From assembly GCA_002450095.1 (NCBI GenBank), contig DJYK01000011.1, positions 24,571-88,570 on the forward strand: DNA of 64,000 nt, written 5' to 3'. The translations under genes were made by a program, and so were the position numbers. The notes beneath the pieces were generated by a model. It ran no database searches and was not told the DNA's origin. It saw nothing but the letters and a program-made list of their open reading frames with translations. Below are positions 9,194-18,212 of the stretch, one piece after another; the stretch's first letter is position 1, and each line of letters begins with the position of its first letter. Source of the stretch: Mageeibacillus sp. UBA6980. GTDB taxonomy: Bacteria > Bacillota > Clostridia > Saccharofermentanales > Saccharofermentanaceae.

Positions 9194-10710
9194 CAGTTCT
9201 CTTCCTCCTCGGTAAAACCGTAGCTTTTAAGCAGGATATCGTTATTCTTCCAGTCTTCCCTGACCTTCACAAACAGTTCAAGATATACTTTGCATCCGAC
9301 AAGCCTCTCGATATTGATCCTCGAGGATGTTCCGATGCGCTTGATCATCTGACCGTTCTTACCTATAAGTATCGCTTTATGGGAATCCTTCTCACATATT
9401 ATCGATGCCTTGATAACGACACACTTTCTGTCGTATTCATCGGTCGCATCATCTTCATATCTGTCTTCGAAAGAATCGATCTCAACTGCGGTGCCGTGAG
9501 GGATCTCCTGATTAACAAAATGAAGTATCTGTTCCCTGATAAGTTCGGCACTGATCGTTCTCTCGGACTGGTCTGTCATGTATTCCGAATCAAAAAGCCT
9601 CGGTCCTTCGGGAAGCAGATCCGAGATCACCTTAAGAAGGACATCTACATTATCGCCTGTCTTAGCGGATATGGGAACGATATCAACATAATCGTAAAGC
9701 TCTGAATATGCTCCGATCAGAGGCAGCAGGCTTTCCTTACTGACATCATCGGATTTGTTGACTGCCAGGACTACCTTTTTATTGTTCTCCTTACACAGCT
9801 CAAGAAGCTTTCTTTCTACTGCACCGGGCTTATCGAATCTGCCGTCAACGATAAACAGTACAGCATCGGCGTTCTTGGCGCTCGAGAAACTGTTGCTGAC
9901 CATTATCTGCCCGAGTTTATTGCTCGGATTATGAATGCCCGGCGTATCCGTAAAGATTATCTGGGTATCATCGGTATTATAGATAGATCTGATATTAGTC
10001 CTCGTTGTCTGCGGTTTATGAGATACGATAGCGACCTTCATTCCGGTAATATAATTGATAAATGTCGATTTACCGACATTCGGTCTTCCGAGGATCGATA
10101 CATATCCGCAGTGCTTAGCGATCGAACCTGCAGGATATGCTATATTCTCATCGAGATGGTTTGTCATTTCGCTTTCTTCATCGCTTACCTGAAGACCTAT
10201 ATCAGCCATCATCTTTTTCTGGGCACTTATCATCAACTTTTCGTCAGAAACGTCAATATGATCGTACCCCGTAAGATGAAGTAATGAATGAGCCGTCAGA
10301 AAGAGGATCTCACGCTCTATGCTGTGGCCGTAATTGTCGGCATTCTCGTACGCTTTATCGGGGTTAATGATTATATCTCCGAGGTTGAGGATCTGATTGC
10401 CATCCTCATCGAATTCAAAATCTATAACACTGTCTTTGTCGGCGAGCTTTCCGTTCTTCATATCAAGTATCGGGAAAGACAGAACATCTGTTACTTTATC
10501 TATTCCCCTCTGCTCATTATTAAGTTCACGTATCTCATCCTCACCTACAAATGTGAGTGTAACATACGCATCTTCCATTATCTTTAACGGTATGTCCGAA
10601 GCAAATCCGCCGGAAGCAAATGAAACTTCTAACTTATCAAAATACTCTTTCCAGTTCTCTATTCTGGAATCATCCAATCCGGTGCAATCATTGATAATAT
10701 CTATTCTCAT
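9193..10710 (-). CDS. Fused YbeY endoribonuclease and Era GTPase
   Basis: One open frame of 505 residues joining two ribosome-maturation proteins. Residues 1 to about 172 are YbeY, a metal-dependent rRNA-processing RNase, with the zinc motif HSLLHLTGYDH at 141-151. Residues from about 200 are Era, with Walker A GRPNVGKS at 208-215, DTPG near 255, NKSD near 320 and a C-terminal KH domain with IGKNGQMIKRIG. The linker at 173-199 is acidic. Met182 (codon 10165-10167) could serve as an internal Era start but has only a weak upstream AGAAAG. The usual intervening genes dgkA and cdd are absent. It overlaps pgpH by 4 nt (ATGA). Confidence 0.92.
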   Translation of the reverse strand: MRIDIINDCTGLDDSRIENWKEYFDKLEVSFASGGFASDIPLKIMEDAYVTLTFVGEDEIRELNNEQRGIDKVTDVLSFPILDMKNGKLADKDSVIDFEFDEDGNQILNLGDIIINPDKAYENADNYGHSIEREILFLTAHSLLHLTGYDHIDVSDEKLMISAQKKMMADIGLQVSDEESEMTNHLDENIAYPAGSIAKHCGYVSILGRPNVGKSTFINYITGMKVAIVSHKPQTTRTNIRSIYNTDDTQIIFTDTPGIHNPSNKLGQIMVSNSFSSAKNADAVLFIVDGRFDKPGAVERKLLELCKENNKKVVLAVNKSDDVSKESLLPLIGAYSELYDYVDIVPISAKTGDNVDVLLKVISDLLPEGPRLFDSEYMTDQSERTISAELIREQILHFVNQEIPHGTAVEIDSFEDRYEDDATDEYDRKCVVIKASIICEKDSHKAILIGKNGQMIKRIGTSSRINIERLVGCKVYLELFVKVREDWKNNDILLKSYGFTEEEEN

Positions 10711-12764
10711 TGAGGATAAGCGATCCTTTCGTGAAGTGTTCCTGCATATACCTGCTTAAAAGCGTTTACGATCTTCTCGAGGTCATCAAATGACAGACCG
10801 GAATCTCTTAACTGATCCTGTTCGATCTTGTCTTTAAGAAGCTTTCTTATAAGATTCTCGATCTCGTTTACATCGGTAAGCTTAGAGGATCTGATCGCCG
10901 CTTCACATGTATCGGAGATCATGATTATGGCAGACTCTCTGGTACTCGGGATCCTGCCTTCATATCGGAAATCATTAACGTCAGGCTGCGGCAATCCGGC
11001 TTCTTCGGCTTCCCTGCAGGCTTTGAAGTAGAAATAGGCGGGATAAGTCGTACCGTGATGCTCTTCAATGATCCTTACAAATGACTCAGGAAGATGATGC
11101 TTTCTCGCGAGCTTAACTCCGTCCTTGGTATGAGAAGTAATGATACTTACGCTCTGTTCGACCGGAAGATCATTATGAGGGTTATATCCGTCACTTTGAT
11201 TCTCGGTAAAGAACTTGGGATTCTCAAGTTTTCCGATGTCATGGAAATAACTTGCAACTCTGCAGAACAGAGAGTCCGCTCCGACAGCATCGGCAGCAGC
11301 ATCGGCAAGAGATGCCACCATCATCGAATGGCTGTAAGTTCCGGGAGCTTCAAGGAACAATCTCTTAAGCAAAGGATTGCCGGGCTGTGAGAGTTCGATG
11401 AGCTTTACGGGTGATACTACCTTCGAGAACAATTCTACGATAGGCATTACGCCTATGGCGAGGATAATAGACAGAATAGCCGATACGCCGGTCCAGACCG
11501 AAGACTCGATAAAGCTTCTTAATGTCGAAGAGAAAATCGCATTATAGCTGATTACCGAGAGCACACAGGCAATAGAAGGCATTATTATCAGACTGGCGCT
11601 GTTAGACGAGCGGTTCTTCTTTCCCGCTATTGTGGCGGTTACGACTATACCGACAAATGAAACGAATACGAACTCGGAATCAAATTTATAAAGAGGCCAC
11701 ATCATCAAAGTCTCGATAGATGAAAAAATGATACCGTCTCTGGTGCCAAGATATGTCGAGACAATGACTGTAAAGAACAGTGAAACGACTATCATCGGCG
11801 ATAATTCAGCCAGATAGATCGAGGCGAATATCGGAATAATGAATGTAACGATTATCATATAAAAGACGCGCATATCAGGGAAACGGTCTGCATCCCGGCG
11901 TCTCATGAAATACACGAACATCGCGACAGACAGGATGATGATATAGCAGGCTATCCTTGCAAGTATAAGTATATCCGTAGTCTCGCTTCTGATAAGCTCA
12001 AGATCGACGAGCGACTGATACATATGCTCGGTAACGACATCACCTGCCGAGATGATCTTTGTACCTTTATCTACGGTTATAGGTGCATTCATCGCCATAA
12101 GATAAGCGTTCTCTCCCGCTTCTTCCGTTGCATCCGAATCAAATACCGAATTAGGTGTAAGGATCGTCTTAAGGACGGTCTTCATCGCTTCGGAATAAGA
12201 CGAATACTCCGAATAATTCTCGTTAAACACCTCTATCCTTGAATCGATAGCGAGAGAAAGAGAATCAGTATTAACGTTATCCATCATGATTATCTCAGTG
12301 ATGGAAACAGATTTATCATTGATAAGATTAAATGCCGAAGATGACATCGATAAGAAAACATCCAAAGTCTGCTCATCGGGTATACTCGTAAACTCGGAGT
12401 TTAACTGCGCTATCATGCTCTCGACAGTCTGATCCCAGTCGGATGCGGGAACTCCGTATTCGTTGAGCCTGTGATGTCTCGCTTCGCGGATTATGGAATA
12501 GAACAATTCCACATTAGCAATATTATGCTCGGAAAGCTCCTCTGAACGGATAAAGATCGGATTAACGGCATTCTTGGCAAGGACAGCCTCGTATTCTGTC
12601 TGATATGTATCTATAAAGCTTCTTTGTGCATAGATATCCCGGTTGGAGACGGATCCTACGGAAAGATCATAACTTACGGGACGGTAACCGTAGAAAACAA
12701 GCAGTATGATGATGATCATACATAATATACTTACAAAAACCTGTTGAAATGATGTCTTATTCAT
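10707..12764 (-). CDS. pgpH: Cyclic-di-AMP phosphodiesterase PgpH (7TMR-HD family)
   Basis: Membrane HD-domain phosphodiesterase of 685 residues that degrades c-di-AMP in Firmicutes. It has one N-terminal membrane helix (about residues 9-27), a long extracellular 7TMR-HDED domain, seven membrane helices (about 260-450) and a cytoplasmic HD domain with SYFHDIGKLENP near residue 510, then EEHHGTT. Length and order match the YqfF/PgpH family. The start overlaps the end of phoH as ATGAATAA, and the stop overlaps ybeY-era, so translation of the three genes is probably coupled. Confidence 0.92.
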   Translation of the reverse strand: MNKTSFQQVFVSILCMIIIILLVFYGYRPVSYDLSVGSVSNRDIYAQRSFIDTYQTEYEAVLAKNAVNPIFIRSEELSEHNIANVELFYSIIREARHHRLNEYGVPASDWDQTVESMIAQLNSEFTSIPDEQTLDVFLSMSSSAFNLINDKSVSITEIIMMDNVNTDSLSLAIDSRIEVFNENYSEYSSYSEAMKTVLKTILTPNSVFDSDATEEAGENAYLMAMNAPITVDKGTKIISAGDVVTEHMYQSLVDLELIRSETTDILILARIACYIIILSVAMFVYFMRRRDADRFPDMRVFYMIIVTFIIPIFASIYLAELSPMIVVSLFFTVIVSTYLGTRDGIIFSSIETLMMWPLYKFDSEFVFVSFVGIVVTATIAGKKNRSSNSASLIIMPSIACVLSVISYNAIFSSTLRSFIESSVWTGVSAILSIILAIGVMPIVELFSKVVSPVKLIELSQPGNPLLKRLFLEAPGTYSHSMMVASLADAAADAVGADSLFCRVASYFHDIGKLENPKFFTENQSDGYNPHNDLPVEQSVSIITSHTKDGVKLARKHHLPESFVRIIEEHHGTTYPAYFYFKACREAEEAGLPQPDVNDFRYEGRIPSTRESAIIMISDTCEAAIRSSKLTDVNEIENLIRKLLKDKIEQDQLRDSGLSFDDLEKIVNAFKQVYAGTLHERIAYPQ

Positions 12765-13617
12765 ACTTATTCAACCTGTCCCTCTCCTCATATGCCGCTA
12801 CGATCTTTCTTACCAGCGGATTTCTTACTATATCACTATTCTCAAGTGAAACAATGCTTATCCCGTCAACGTTTTTCAAAACACTTATCGAATCAGCCAA
12901 ACCGCTCTTCACGCCCCTGGGAAGATCAATCTGCGTAAAATCACCGCAGACACACGCCTTGCAGTTAAGACCTAATCTTGTCAGGAACATCTTCATCTGT
13001 TCACACGTGGTATTCTGAGCCTCATCAAGAAGGACAAAGGCATCGTCAAGATTTCTTCCTCTCATGAATGCGAGAGGCGACACTTCTATGAGACCTTTAT
13101 CGTAATACCTTTCGAAAAGCTCCTGTCCCAGAAGCACCTCAAGAGCATCGTAAATCGGTCTCATGTAAGGATTGACCTTCTCTTCGATATCTCCCGGCAG
13201 GAACCCCAACCTCTCACCTGCTTCCACGGCAGGTCTTGTCAGTATGATCCTGGACACCTCATGGGCTCTGAACGCTTTGACCGCCATAGCAACCCCGAGG
13301 AAAGTCTTGCCCGAACCTGCAGGGCCGGAGCATATAACAAGTTCGGAGCGCTCTATCGAATCAATATAAAACTTTTGACCGAACGTCTTCGGTTTGATCT
13401 GTCTGCCGGAAGGAGTTGTATAGATAATCTCAAAATCAGAAGTAATGAACTCCTCAATGGAAGCCAATGCCCGGTTGACAGTTGATGAACTGTCGCCTTC
13501 GACTAGTACAGCACCTTCCTCGAATTCGCAAGTACAACCATAGAAAGCCGCTATATCCCTGACATAGCCGTTAACAGTACCTTCTCTAAAAATGTCGTTA
13601 TCATACCGACTTTGCAT
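12757..13617 (-). CDS. phoH: PhoH-like ATPase
   Basis: P-loop NTPase of the PhoH family, often next to ybeY and probably involved in RNA or ribosome maturation. The 286 residues include Walker A GPAGSGKTF near 97-105, TRPAVEAGERLGFLPGD near 135, Walker B FVLLDEAQNTT near 200 and the GDFTQIDLP motif. It is slightly shorter at the N terminus than the roughly 320-residue family norm. The ATG at 13617 has no Shine-Dalgarno but sits 6 nt after an extended -10 element, so a leaderless message is likely. It lies 17 nt after rluD and heads the phoH-pgpH-ybeY/era-recO group. Confidence 0.9.
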   Translation of the reverse strand: MQSRYDNDIFREGTVNGYVRDIAAFYGCTCEFEEGAVLVEGDSSSTVNRALASIEEFITSDFEIIYTTPSGRQIKPKTFGQKFYIDSIERSELVICSGPAGSGKTFLGVAMAVKAFRAHEVSRIILTRPAVEAGERLGFLPGDIEEKVNPYMRPIYDALEVLLGQELFERYYDKGLIEVSPLAFMRGRNLDDAFVLLDEAQNTTCEQMKMFLTRLGLNCKACVCGDFTQIDLPRGVKSGLADSISVLKNVDGISIVSLENSDIVRNPLVRKIVAAYEERDRLNKYE

Positions 13618-13623
13618 AAACTG

Positions 13624-13632
13624 ATTTTACCA
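13624..13632 (-). promoter_or_regulatory. Extended -10 promoter, predicted to give a leaderless phoH mRNA
   Basis: In the 17-nt gap after the rluD stop the minus strand reads TATGGTAAAAT, matching the TRTGn + -10 consensus of Gram-positive promoters. CAGTTT (6 nt) follows, then the phoH ATG. The predicted start of transcription is the A of ATG. This would let phoH to recO be expressed independently of pnp. Confidence 0.6.
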
Positions 13633-13634
13633 TA

Positions 13635-14549
13635 TTAAAGAGGAGATAATCTTAAAAGCAGATCTTCATAATACTGCGGCAGATCTGTCTCAAAATAGAG
13701 TTCTTTCCCTGTTCTCGGATGGATAAACCTTATGGATTTACTGTGCAGGCACTGACCCTCCAGTCCGTAAGGGTTTCTTTTGGCCGCATAAAGCGGATCT
13801 CCCATTACGGGATGACCGATGTATGTCATGTGCGCTCTGATCTGATGTGTCCTTCCCGTCTCAAGAACGACCTTAAGATCCGTTCCTTCGCGGAAACGGT
13901 TCATCACTTCAAAATGAGTGATCGACGGTTTTCCGTCAGGGACTACGGTCATCTTACGTCTGTCCTTAGACGATCTTCCGATAGGCGCGTCTATAGTGCC
14001 TTTATCTTCAGATAAAACTCCGTATACAACTGTTCTGTACACTCTTTCTATCTCATGACGGCTCATCATATCCGATATCTTAAGATGAGTCTCGTTGTTC
14101 TTTACGGCCATCATAACGCCGGATGTATCCTTATCTATTCGGTGAACAATGCCGGGTCTGATCACTCCGTTGATATCCGACAGTTTACCTTCACAATGAG
14201 AAAGAAGAGCATTGACCAGAGTCTGATCATGATGACCGGCACCCGGATGAACAACCATGCCCTGAGGCTTGTTGATTATGATCAGATCATCATCTTCGTA
14301 AAGGATATCAAGAGGAATATCCTGAGCAACAGTCTCGGTATTTTGAGGTTCCGGAATATCAACGATGACAACATCACCGGGACCGAGCTTAAAGCCCGCC
14401 TTTGTTATCACCTTGCCGTTGACCCGGACCTTACCGTCATTAATTAGCCCCGTAAAATAAGATCTCGTATATGAATCGATCTTTGAGCTTATATAGACAT
14501 CTAACCTCGAATTACAGTCCGATGTAAATTGTTTGATACCGCTTACCAT
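13635..14549 (-). CDS. rluD: RluD-family 23S rRNA pseudouridine synthase
   Basis: RNA pseudouridine synthase, 304 residues from the chosen start. It has an N-terminal S4 RNA-binding domain (about residues 10-70) and the RluA/RluD catalytic domain with HRIDKDTSGVM near residue 135, whose aspartate is catalytic, then GRTHQIRAHM near 230. The start at 14549 (MVSGIKQF) is preferred over the ATG at 14618 because GCGGAGAAATT precedes it and the longer form would lie inside lspA. It overlaps the lspA stop (ATGGTAA). Linkage with lspA is common in Firmicutes. Confidence 0.92.
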   Translation of the reverse strand: MVSGIKQFTSDCNSRLDVYISSKIDSYTRSYFTGLINDGKVRVNGKVITKAGFKLGPGDVVIVDIPEPQNTETVAQDIPLDILYEDDDLIIINKPQGMVVHPGAGHHDQTLVNALLSHCEGKLSDINGVIRPGIVHRIDKDTSGVMMAVKNNETHLKISDMMSRHEIERVYRTVVYGVLSEDKGTIDAPIGRSSKDRRKMTVVPDGKPSITHFEVMNRFREGTDLKVVLETGRTHQIRAHMTYIGHPVMGDPLYAAKRNPYGLEGQCLHSKSIRFIHPRTGKELYFETDLPQYYEDLLLRLSPL

Positions 14550-15043
14550 AATTTCTCCGCTCTCTTCGGAAGAAACAACATAACCGCTATAAGCATTATC
14601 GTTCCTAACACCGCGCATATATCGGCAATATTGAATATCGGAAAAGTATACTCTCCAAAATCAAAACGGATGAAATCGACGACATAGTGAAGTCTGAACC
14701 GGTCGATAAGGTTTCCGACGGCACCTGAAAACAACAGACAAAGTGCTGCAGCCGGAAGATATTCCCCGATCTTTAATGCCTTTATAAAATAGAACAGGAC
14801 TATAACGGCAAGTATCGTGGAAAAGGCCGTGAGGACATATATGCCCCATGACTTATCTGCGAGAAAAGAGAAAGCGCTTCCCGTATTCCTTACATGAAAA
14901 AACGAGAGAAAACCGTTGATCAACGATATTCCGGTATACAACTCATAATTTCTTACGATATAAGACTTGGTCAACTGATCCGCAATGATAAGAACTGCGG
15001 TCAGCATCAACAAAAGGATCTTAAGGCACCTATCCTTATTCAT
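14543..15043 (-). CDS. lspA: Lipoprotein signal peptidase (signal peptidase II)
   Basis: Membrane aspartyl protease that cleaves lipoprotein signal peptides; several lipoproteins in this window would be substrates. The 166 residues have four membrane helices and the conserved blocks ADQLTKSY, NTGSAFSF, GAVGNLIDRF (first catalytic Asp) and FNIADICA (second catalytic Asp). The ATG at 15043 overlaps the ymdB stop (ATGAATAA) and follows CGGAGA; a longer frame to 15097 lies within ymdB and is not favoured. Confidence 0.94.
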   Translation of the reverse strand: MNKDRCLKILLLMLTAVLIIADQLTKSYIVRNYELYTGISLINGFLSFFHVRNTGSAFSFLADKSWGIYVLTAFSTILAVIVLFYFIKALKIGEYLPAAALCLLFSGAVGNLIDRFRLHYVVDFIRFDFGEYTFPIFNIADICAVLGTIMLIAVMLFLPKRAEKLW

Positions 15044-15815
15044 ATTCTGTAAATCTCCGAAACTCCCTGCATTTACCCTCAGTATCGATATCGGCAATCA
15101 CTCCGTTTATCATAGCGGGTCCGTCAGCAGGTTCATATCTTGCAGGCATCTTATCCTTAAGACGCCTTATGGATGTCTCGATTTCCATACCGAGAACCGA
15201 ATCAACTGTCCCTGTCATCCCTGCATCGGTTATAAACCCTGTAACACCATTTATGATCCTGCAGTCCGATGTCTGTACATGAGTGTGAGTACCTGCAACA
15301 ACAGACACTTTTCCTGCTAGATAGTATCCGAGTGCACACTTCTCGCTTGTTGTCTCACTGTGGAAATCAACAAACACAGACTTGATGCCCATGTCGTTGA
15401 TACGTGCTATAAGCTCATCGGCAGCATAAAAAGGATTATCGGCCGAAGGCTGCATATTTACCTGTCCGAGAAGATTGATAACTGCAAGTTTCTGACCGTT
15501 CTTCGTAATTACGGCGTAATCATTCCCGGGCCAAGAGCGGCTTACATTAGAAGGACGAACAACATAATCGAGCTTACTTATCTTACTTAAGAATTCGAAA
15601 CTTGAGAAACTGTGATTTCCGAGTGTGATAACATCCACACCGAGACTTTTAAGTTCAGCACAGATCTTATCCGTGCATCCAAGTCCGTGAGCGCTGTTTT
15701 CGGCATTGATTATACAGGCGTCGATCGAATTTGAAGATAAAAAGCCGGGAAGGACGGCTTTAAGTGCCCTCCTCCCCGAGCTTCCAACTACATCACCTAT
15801 GAAACAGAGTCTCAA
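15036..15815 (-). CDS. ymdB: YmdB-type metallophosphoesterase (TIGR00282 family)
   Basis: Cytoplasmic calcineurin-like phosphoesterase of 259 residues; family members hydrolyse cyclic nucleotides such as 2',3'-cAMP. Metal-site motifs seen are FIGDVVGSSGRRAL near residue 5, NAENSAHG near 38, TLGNHSFS near 65 and GTHTHVQTSD near 180. The ATG overlaps the pnp stop by 4 nt (ATGA), so translation is probably coupled to polynucleotide phosphorylase, giving an RNA-turnover pair. lspA follows. Confidence 0.9.
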   Translation of the reverse strand: MRLCFIGDVVGSSGRRALKAVLPGFLSSNSIDACIINAENSAHGLGCTDKICAELKSLGVDVITLGNHSFSSFEFLSKISKLDYVVRPSNVSRSWPGNDYAVITKNGQKLAVINLLGQVNMQPSADNPFYAADELIARINDMGIKSVFVDFHSETTSEKCALGYYLAGKVSVVAGTHTHVQTSDCRIINGVTGFITDAGMTGTVDSVLGMEIETSIRRLKDKMPARYEPADGPAMINGVIADIDTEGKCREFRRFTEYE

Positions 15816-18052
15816 AACTCGATTCTTCTCCCTTTACGATCGGAACCGTCATCATCATCATGATCGTTTCTTCTGTTACGGTTGCCGTTAAAGCCGCCGT
15901 TTCTTCTCTCACGGTTAGGACGATTCTCGCGTCTTCTGGGTTCTTCCTCTACATAGCCTTCCGGCTTAGGCAGGCAGTCACGTACGGAAAGATTGAGTCT
16001 TCCCTGATTATCGATCTCGATAAGCTTTACATGAACCTTATCACCCTCATGAAGAACATCCTCAACCTTGTCTACCCTGTTCCAGGCAAGCTTGGAGATG
16101 TGTACAAGACCTTCCTTACCGGGCAGGAACTCAACAAATGCACCGAAGTCCATGAGTCTTGTTACAACACCGTCAAACTCCTCACCTACCTCGGGATCTG
16201 AAATGATACCGTTGATGATCTTCTGAGCCTTATCGGCTGCTTCCATATCGGGTGTGGAGATATAGAGCGTTCCGTCATCCTCGATGTTGATATCGGCACC
16301 TGTATCAGCAATGATCTTATTGATGACCTTTCCGCCGGAACCTATTACTTCACGGATCTTATCTACAGGGATCTGCATGGAGATGATCCTCGGAGCATAA
16401 GGAGAAATCTCCTTACGAGGCTCGGGAATACAAGGAAGGATAACATCATTGATGATCTGAAGTCTTCCCTTATGTGTCATCTCGAATGCCTGCTTGATGA
16501 TATCGAGTGAGAGACCTTCAACCTTGATATCAACCTGAATGGATGTGATACCTTCTGTAGTACCTGCTACCTTAAAGTCCATATCGCCGAAGAAGTCTTC
16601 GATACCCTGGATATCCATGAATACGAGGAAATCATTGTCGTCTTCCTCATTGACGATAAGTCCGGAAGAGATACCTGCAACAGGTCTCTTGATAGGAACA
16701 CCGGCAGCCATGAGTGAAAGCGTTGAAGCGCAGACAGAACCCTGTGATGTGGAACCGTTACTCATCGTGATCTCTGAAACTGTTCTGATCGCGTAAGGGA
16801 ACTCTTCCTCGGAAGGAAGTACGGGGATCAAAGATCTCTCGGCAAGAGCGCCGTGACCGATCTCACGTCTTCCGGGAGATCTTACGGGCTTAGCCTCACC
16901 TGTCGAATATCCGGGCATATTATAGTGATGGATATATCTCTTTGATGTCTGCTCATCAAGTCCTTCGAGCTTCTGTGCTTCAGCCAGAGGAGCGAGAGTA
17001 CAGATATTCATAACCTGAGTCTGACCTCTCTGGAAATAAGAGGAACCGTGAACTCTCGGTACTACATCGATAGCAGCGGACAGAGGACGGATCTCATCCA
17101 AAGCTCTTCCGTCAACTCTCTTATGCTCACGGAACAGATAATCTCTGACGACCTTCTTCTCGAGCTTATAGATTGCATCGGGAGCCCATGAAGAAAGACC
17201 TTCTTCCTTCTCCTCGAGCATAGAAGCAACCTCTTCCTGAAGTGCATCGACCTTAGCATCTCTGTCTTCCTTGTCAACGGCAAGAACAGCCTCACGCATC
17301 TTGTCCCATGCAAATTCCTTAACAGCGGCAAAAACCTCTTCGGGTACATCTGCGGAATCATATGTGAACTTGGGCTTACCGATCTCAGCTACGATCGAGT
17401 TAATGAACTCACAGATCTTCTTGATTTCTTCGTGACCTTCTGCGATAGCGTTGAGCATAACATCATCGGGAACTTCGTTTGCACCCGCCTCAACCATGCA
17501 GATCTTTGTAAGTGTACCTGCGAGAGTAACATACATCTGGCTCTGCTCTCTTTGCTCGAGAGTAGGGTTGATTATTGTCTTACCGTCGATAAGTCCGAGT
17601 ACTACGCCGCCGACAGGTCCCTTCCACGGAATATCGGAAATGGCGATAGCAATGGAAGTACCGAGCATGGCAGTGATCTCAGGTGAACAATCGGGATCAA
17701 CTGACATAACGAGGTTGTTGACGCATACATCATTTCTCAGATCCTTAGGGAACAAAGGACGGATAGGTCTGTCGATTACACGTGATGTAAGGATAGCCTT
17801 CTCACCGGGTCTTCCCTCTCTTTTAAGAAAACCGCCGGGGATCTTACCTACCGCATACATCTTCTCCTCATAGTCAACAGACAGAGGGAAAAAGTCGATG
17901 CCTTCTCTGGGCTGCTTACTTGCAGTAGCCGTTGATAATACTGTCGTATCACCATAGTTAACAAGAGCAGCACCGTTTGCAAACTGACCGATAAGTCCTG
18001 TCTTAACGACCAAAGGTCTTCCGGCGATCTCAGTTCTGAAAATCTTCTCCAT
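15812..18052 (-). CDS. pnp: Polynucleotide phosphorylase
   Basis: Phosphorolytic 3'-5' exoribonuclease, 746 residues. Two RNase PH domains (about 1-145 and 320-550) flank an alpha-helical region, followed by a KH domain with EVIGSGGKVINK near 565 and an S1 domain with DFGAFVEFLPGKEGLVHIS near 640. The tail from about 700 is rich in Arg, Asn and Asp, unlike the conserved core. AAGGAGG lies at normal distance from the ATG but can pair with an upstream anti-Shine-Dalgarno arm (see the leader). rpsO, the usual upstream neighbour, is absent. Confidence 0.97.
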   Translation of the reverse strand: MEKIFRTEIAGRPLVVKTGLIGQFANGAALVNYGDTTVLSTATASKQPREGIDFFPLSVDYEEKMYAVGKIPGGFLKREGRPGEKAILTSRVIDRPIRPLFPKDLRNDVCVNNLVMSVDPDCSPEITAMLGTSIAIAISDIPWKGPVGGVVLGLIDGKTIINPTLEQREQSQMYVTLAGTLTKICMVEAGANEVPDDVMLNAIAEGHEEIKKICEFINSIVAEIGKPKFTYDSADVPEEVFAAVKEFAWDKMREAVLAVDKEDRDAKVDALQEEVASMLEEKEEGLSSWAPDAIYKLEKKVVRDYLFREHKRVDGRALDEIRPLSAAIDVVPRVHGSSYFQRGQTQVMNICTLAPLAEAQKLEGLDEQTSKRYIHHYNMPGYSTGEAKPVRSPGRREIGHGALAERSLIPVLPSEEEFPYAIRTVSEITMSNGSTSQGSVCASTLSLMAAGVPIKRPVAGISSGLIVNEEDDNDFLVFMDIQGIEDFFGDMDFKVAGTTEGITSIQVDIKVEGLSLDIIKQAFEMTHKGRLQIINDVILPCIPEPRKEISPYAPRIISMQIPVDKIREVIGSGGKVINKIIADTGADINIEDDGTLYISTPDMEAADKAQKIINGIISDPEVGEEFDGVVTRLMDFGAFVEFLPGKEGLVHISKLAWNRVDKVEDVLHEGDKVHVKLIEIDNQGRLNLSVRDCLPKPEGYVEEEPRRRENRPNRERRNGGFNGNRNRRNDHDDDDGSDRKGRRIEF

Positions 18053-18060
18053 TGAAGATT

Positions 18061-18093
18061 CCTCCTTAAAAATATTTTGTGTTTATAAGGAGG
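18061..18093 (-). promoter_or_regulatory. pnp leader hairpin that sequesters the ribosome binding site
   Basis: On the minus strand CCTCCTTA (18093 to 18086) is perfectly complementary to TAAGGAGG (18068 to 18061), the pnp Shine-Dalgarno. Inside this 8-bp stem a T-T mismatch is followed by three more pairs (AAA/TTT), leaving a 9-nt loop. Formation would hide the ribosome binding site. E. coli pnp is autoregulated through its leader; this is a different architecture and the role is inferred. A caveat is that TATAAA (minus strand, 18087-18082) sits in the loop side and, if used as a -10, the first arm would not be transcribed. Confidence 0.6.
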
Positions 18094-18099
18094 TAGCTC

Positions 18100-18144
18100 G
18101 TAGACTCATACACCGACGATACATTGTTCGGGATATCAGTCTAC
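18100..18144 (-). promoter_or_regulatory. Second stem-loop in the pnp leader region
   Basis: GTAGACT (18144 to 18138, minus strand) pairs with AGTCTAC (18106 to 18100). A shorter CCGA/TCGG stem lies inside. It sits between the upstream terminator and the ribosome-binding-site hairpin. In E. coli a pnp leader stem is an RNase III target; whether this one is processed is unknown. Confidence 0.4.
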
Positions 18145-18159
18145 ACACTACTCTCCCAT

Positions 18160-18189
18160 AAAAAAACACGGCCTTGTTAAAGACCGTGT
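18160..18189 (-). terminator. Rho-independent terminator after the transcarboxylase operon
   Basis: On the minus strand, ACACGGTCTT and AAGGCCGTGT form a stem with one G-U pair and a 5-nt loop, followed by TTTTTTT. It lies 23 nt after the stop of the 5S-like gene and before the pnp leader, separating the two units. Confidence 0.88.
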
Positions 18190-18212
18190 CTATTATATAT
18201 AAATAAAGTAAT

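Noticed and set aside
9193..10710. Frameshift or missing stop between YbeY and Era
   Set aside because: The frame is continuous with an ordinary acidic linker, both halves carry complete motifs, and no second-frame continuation is evident.
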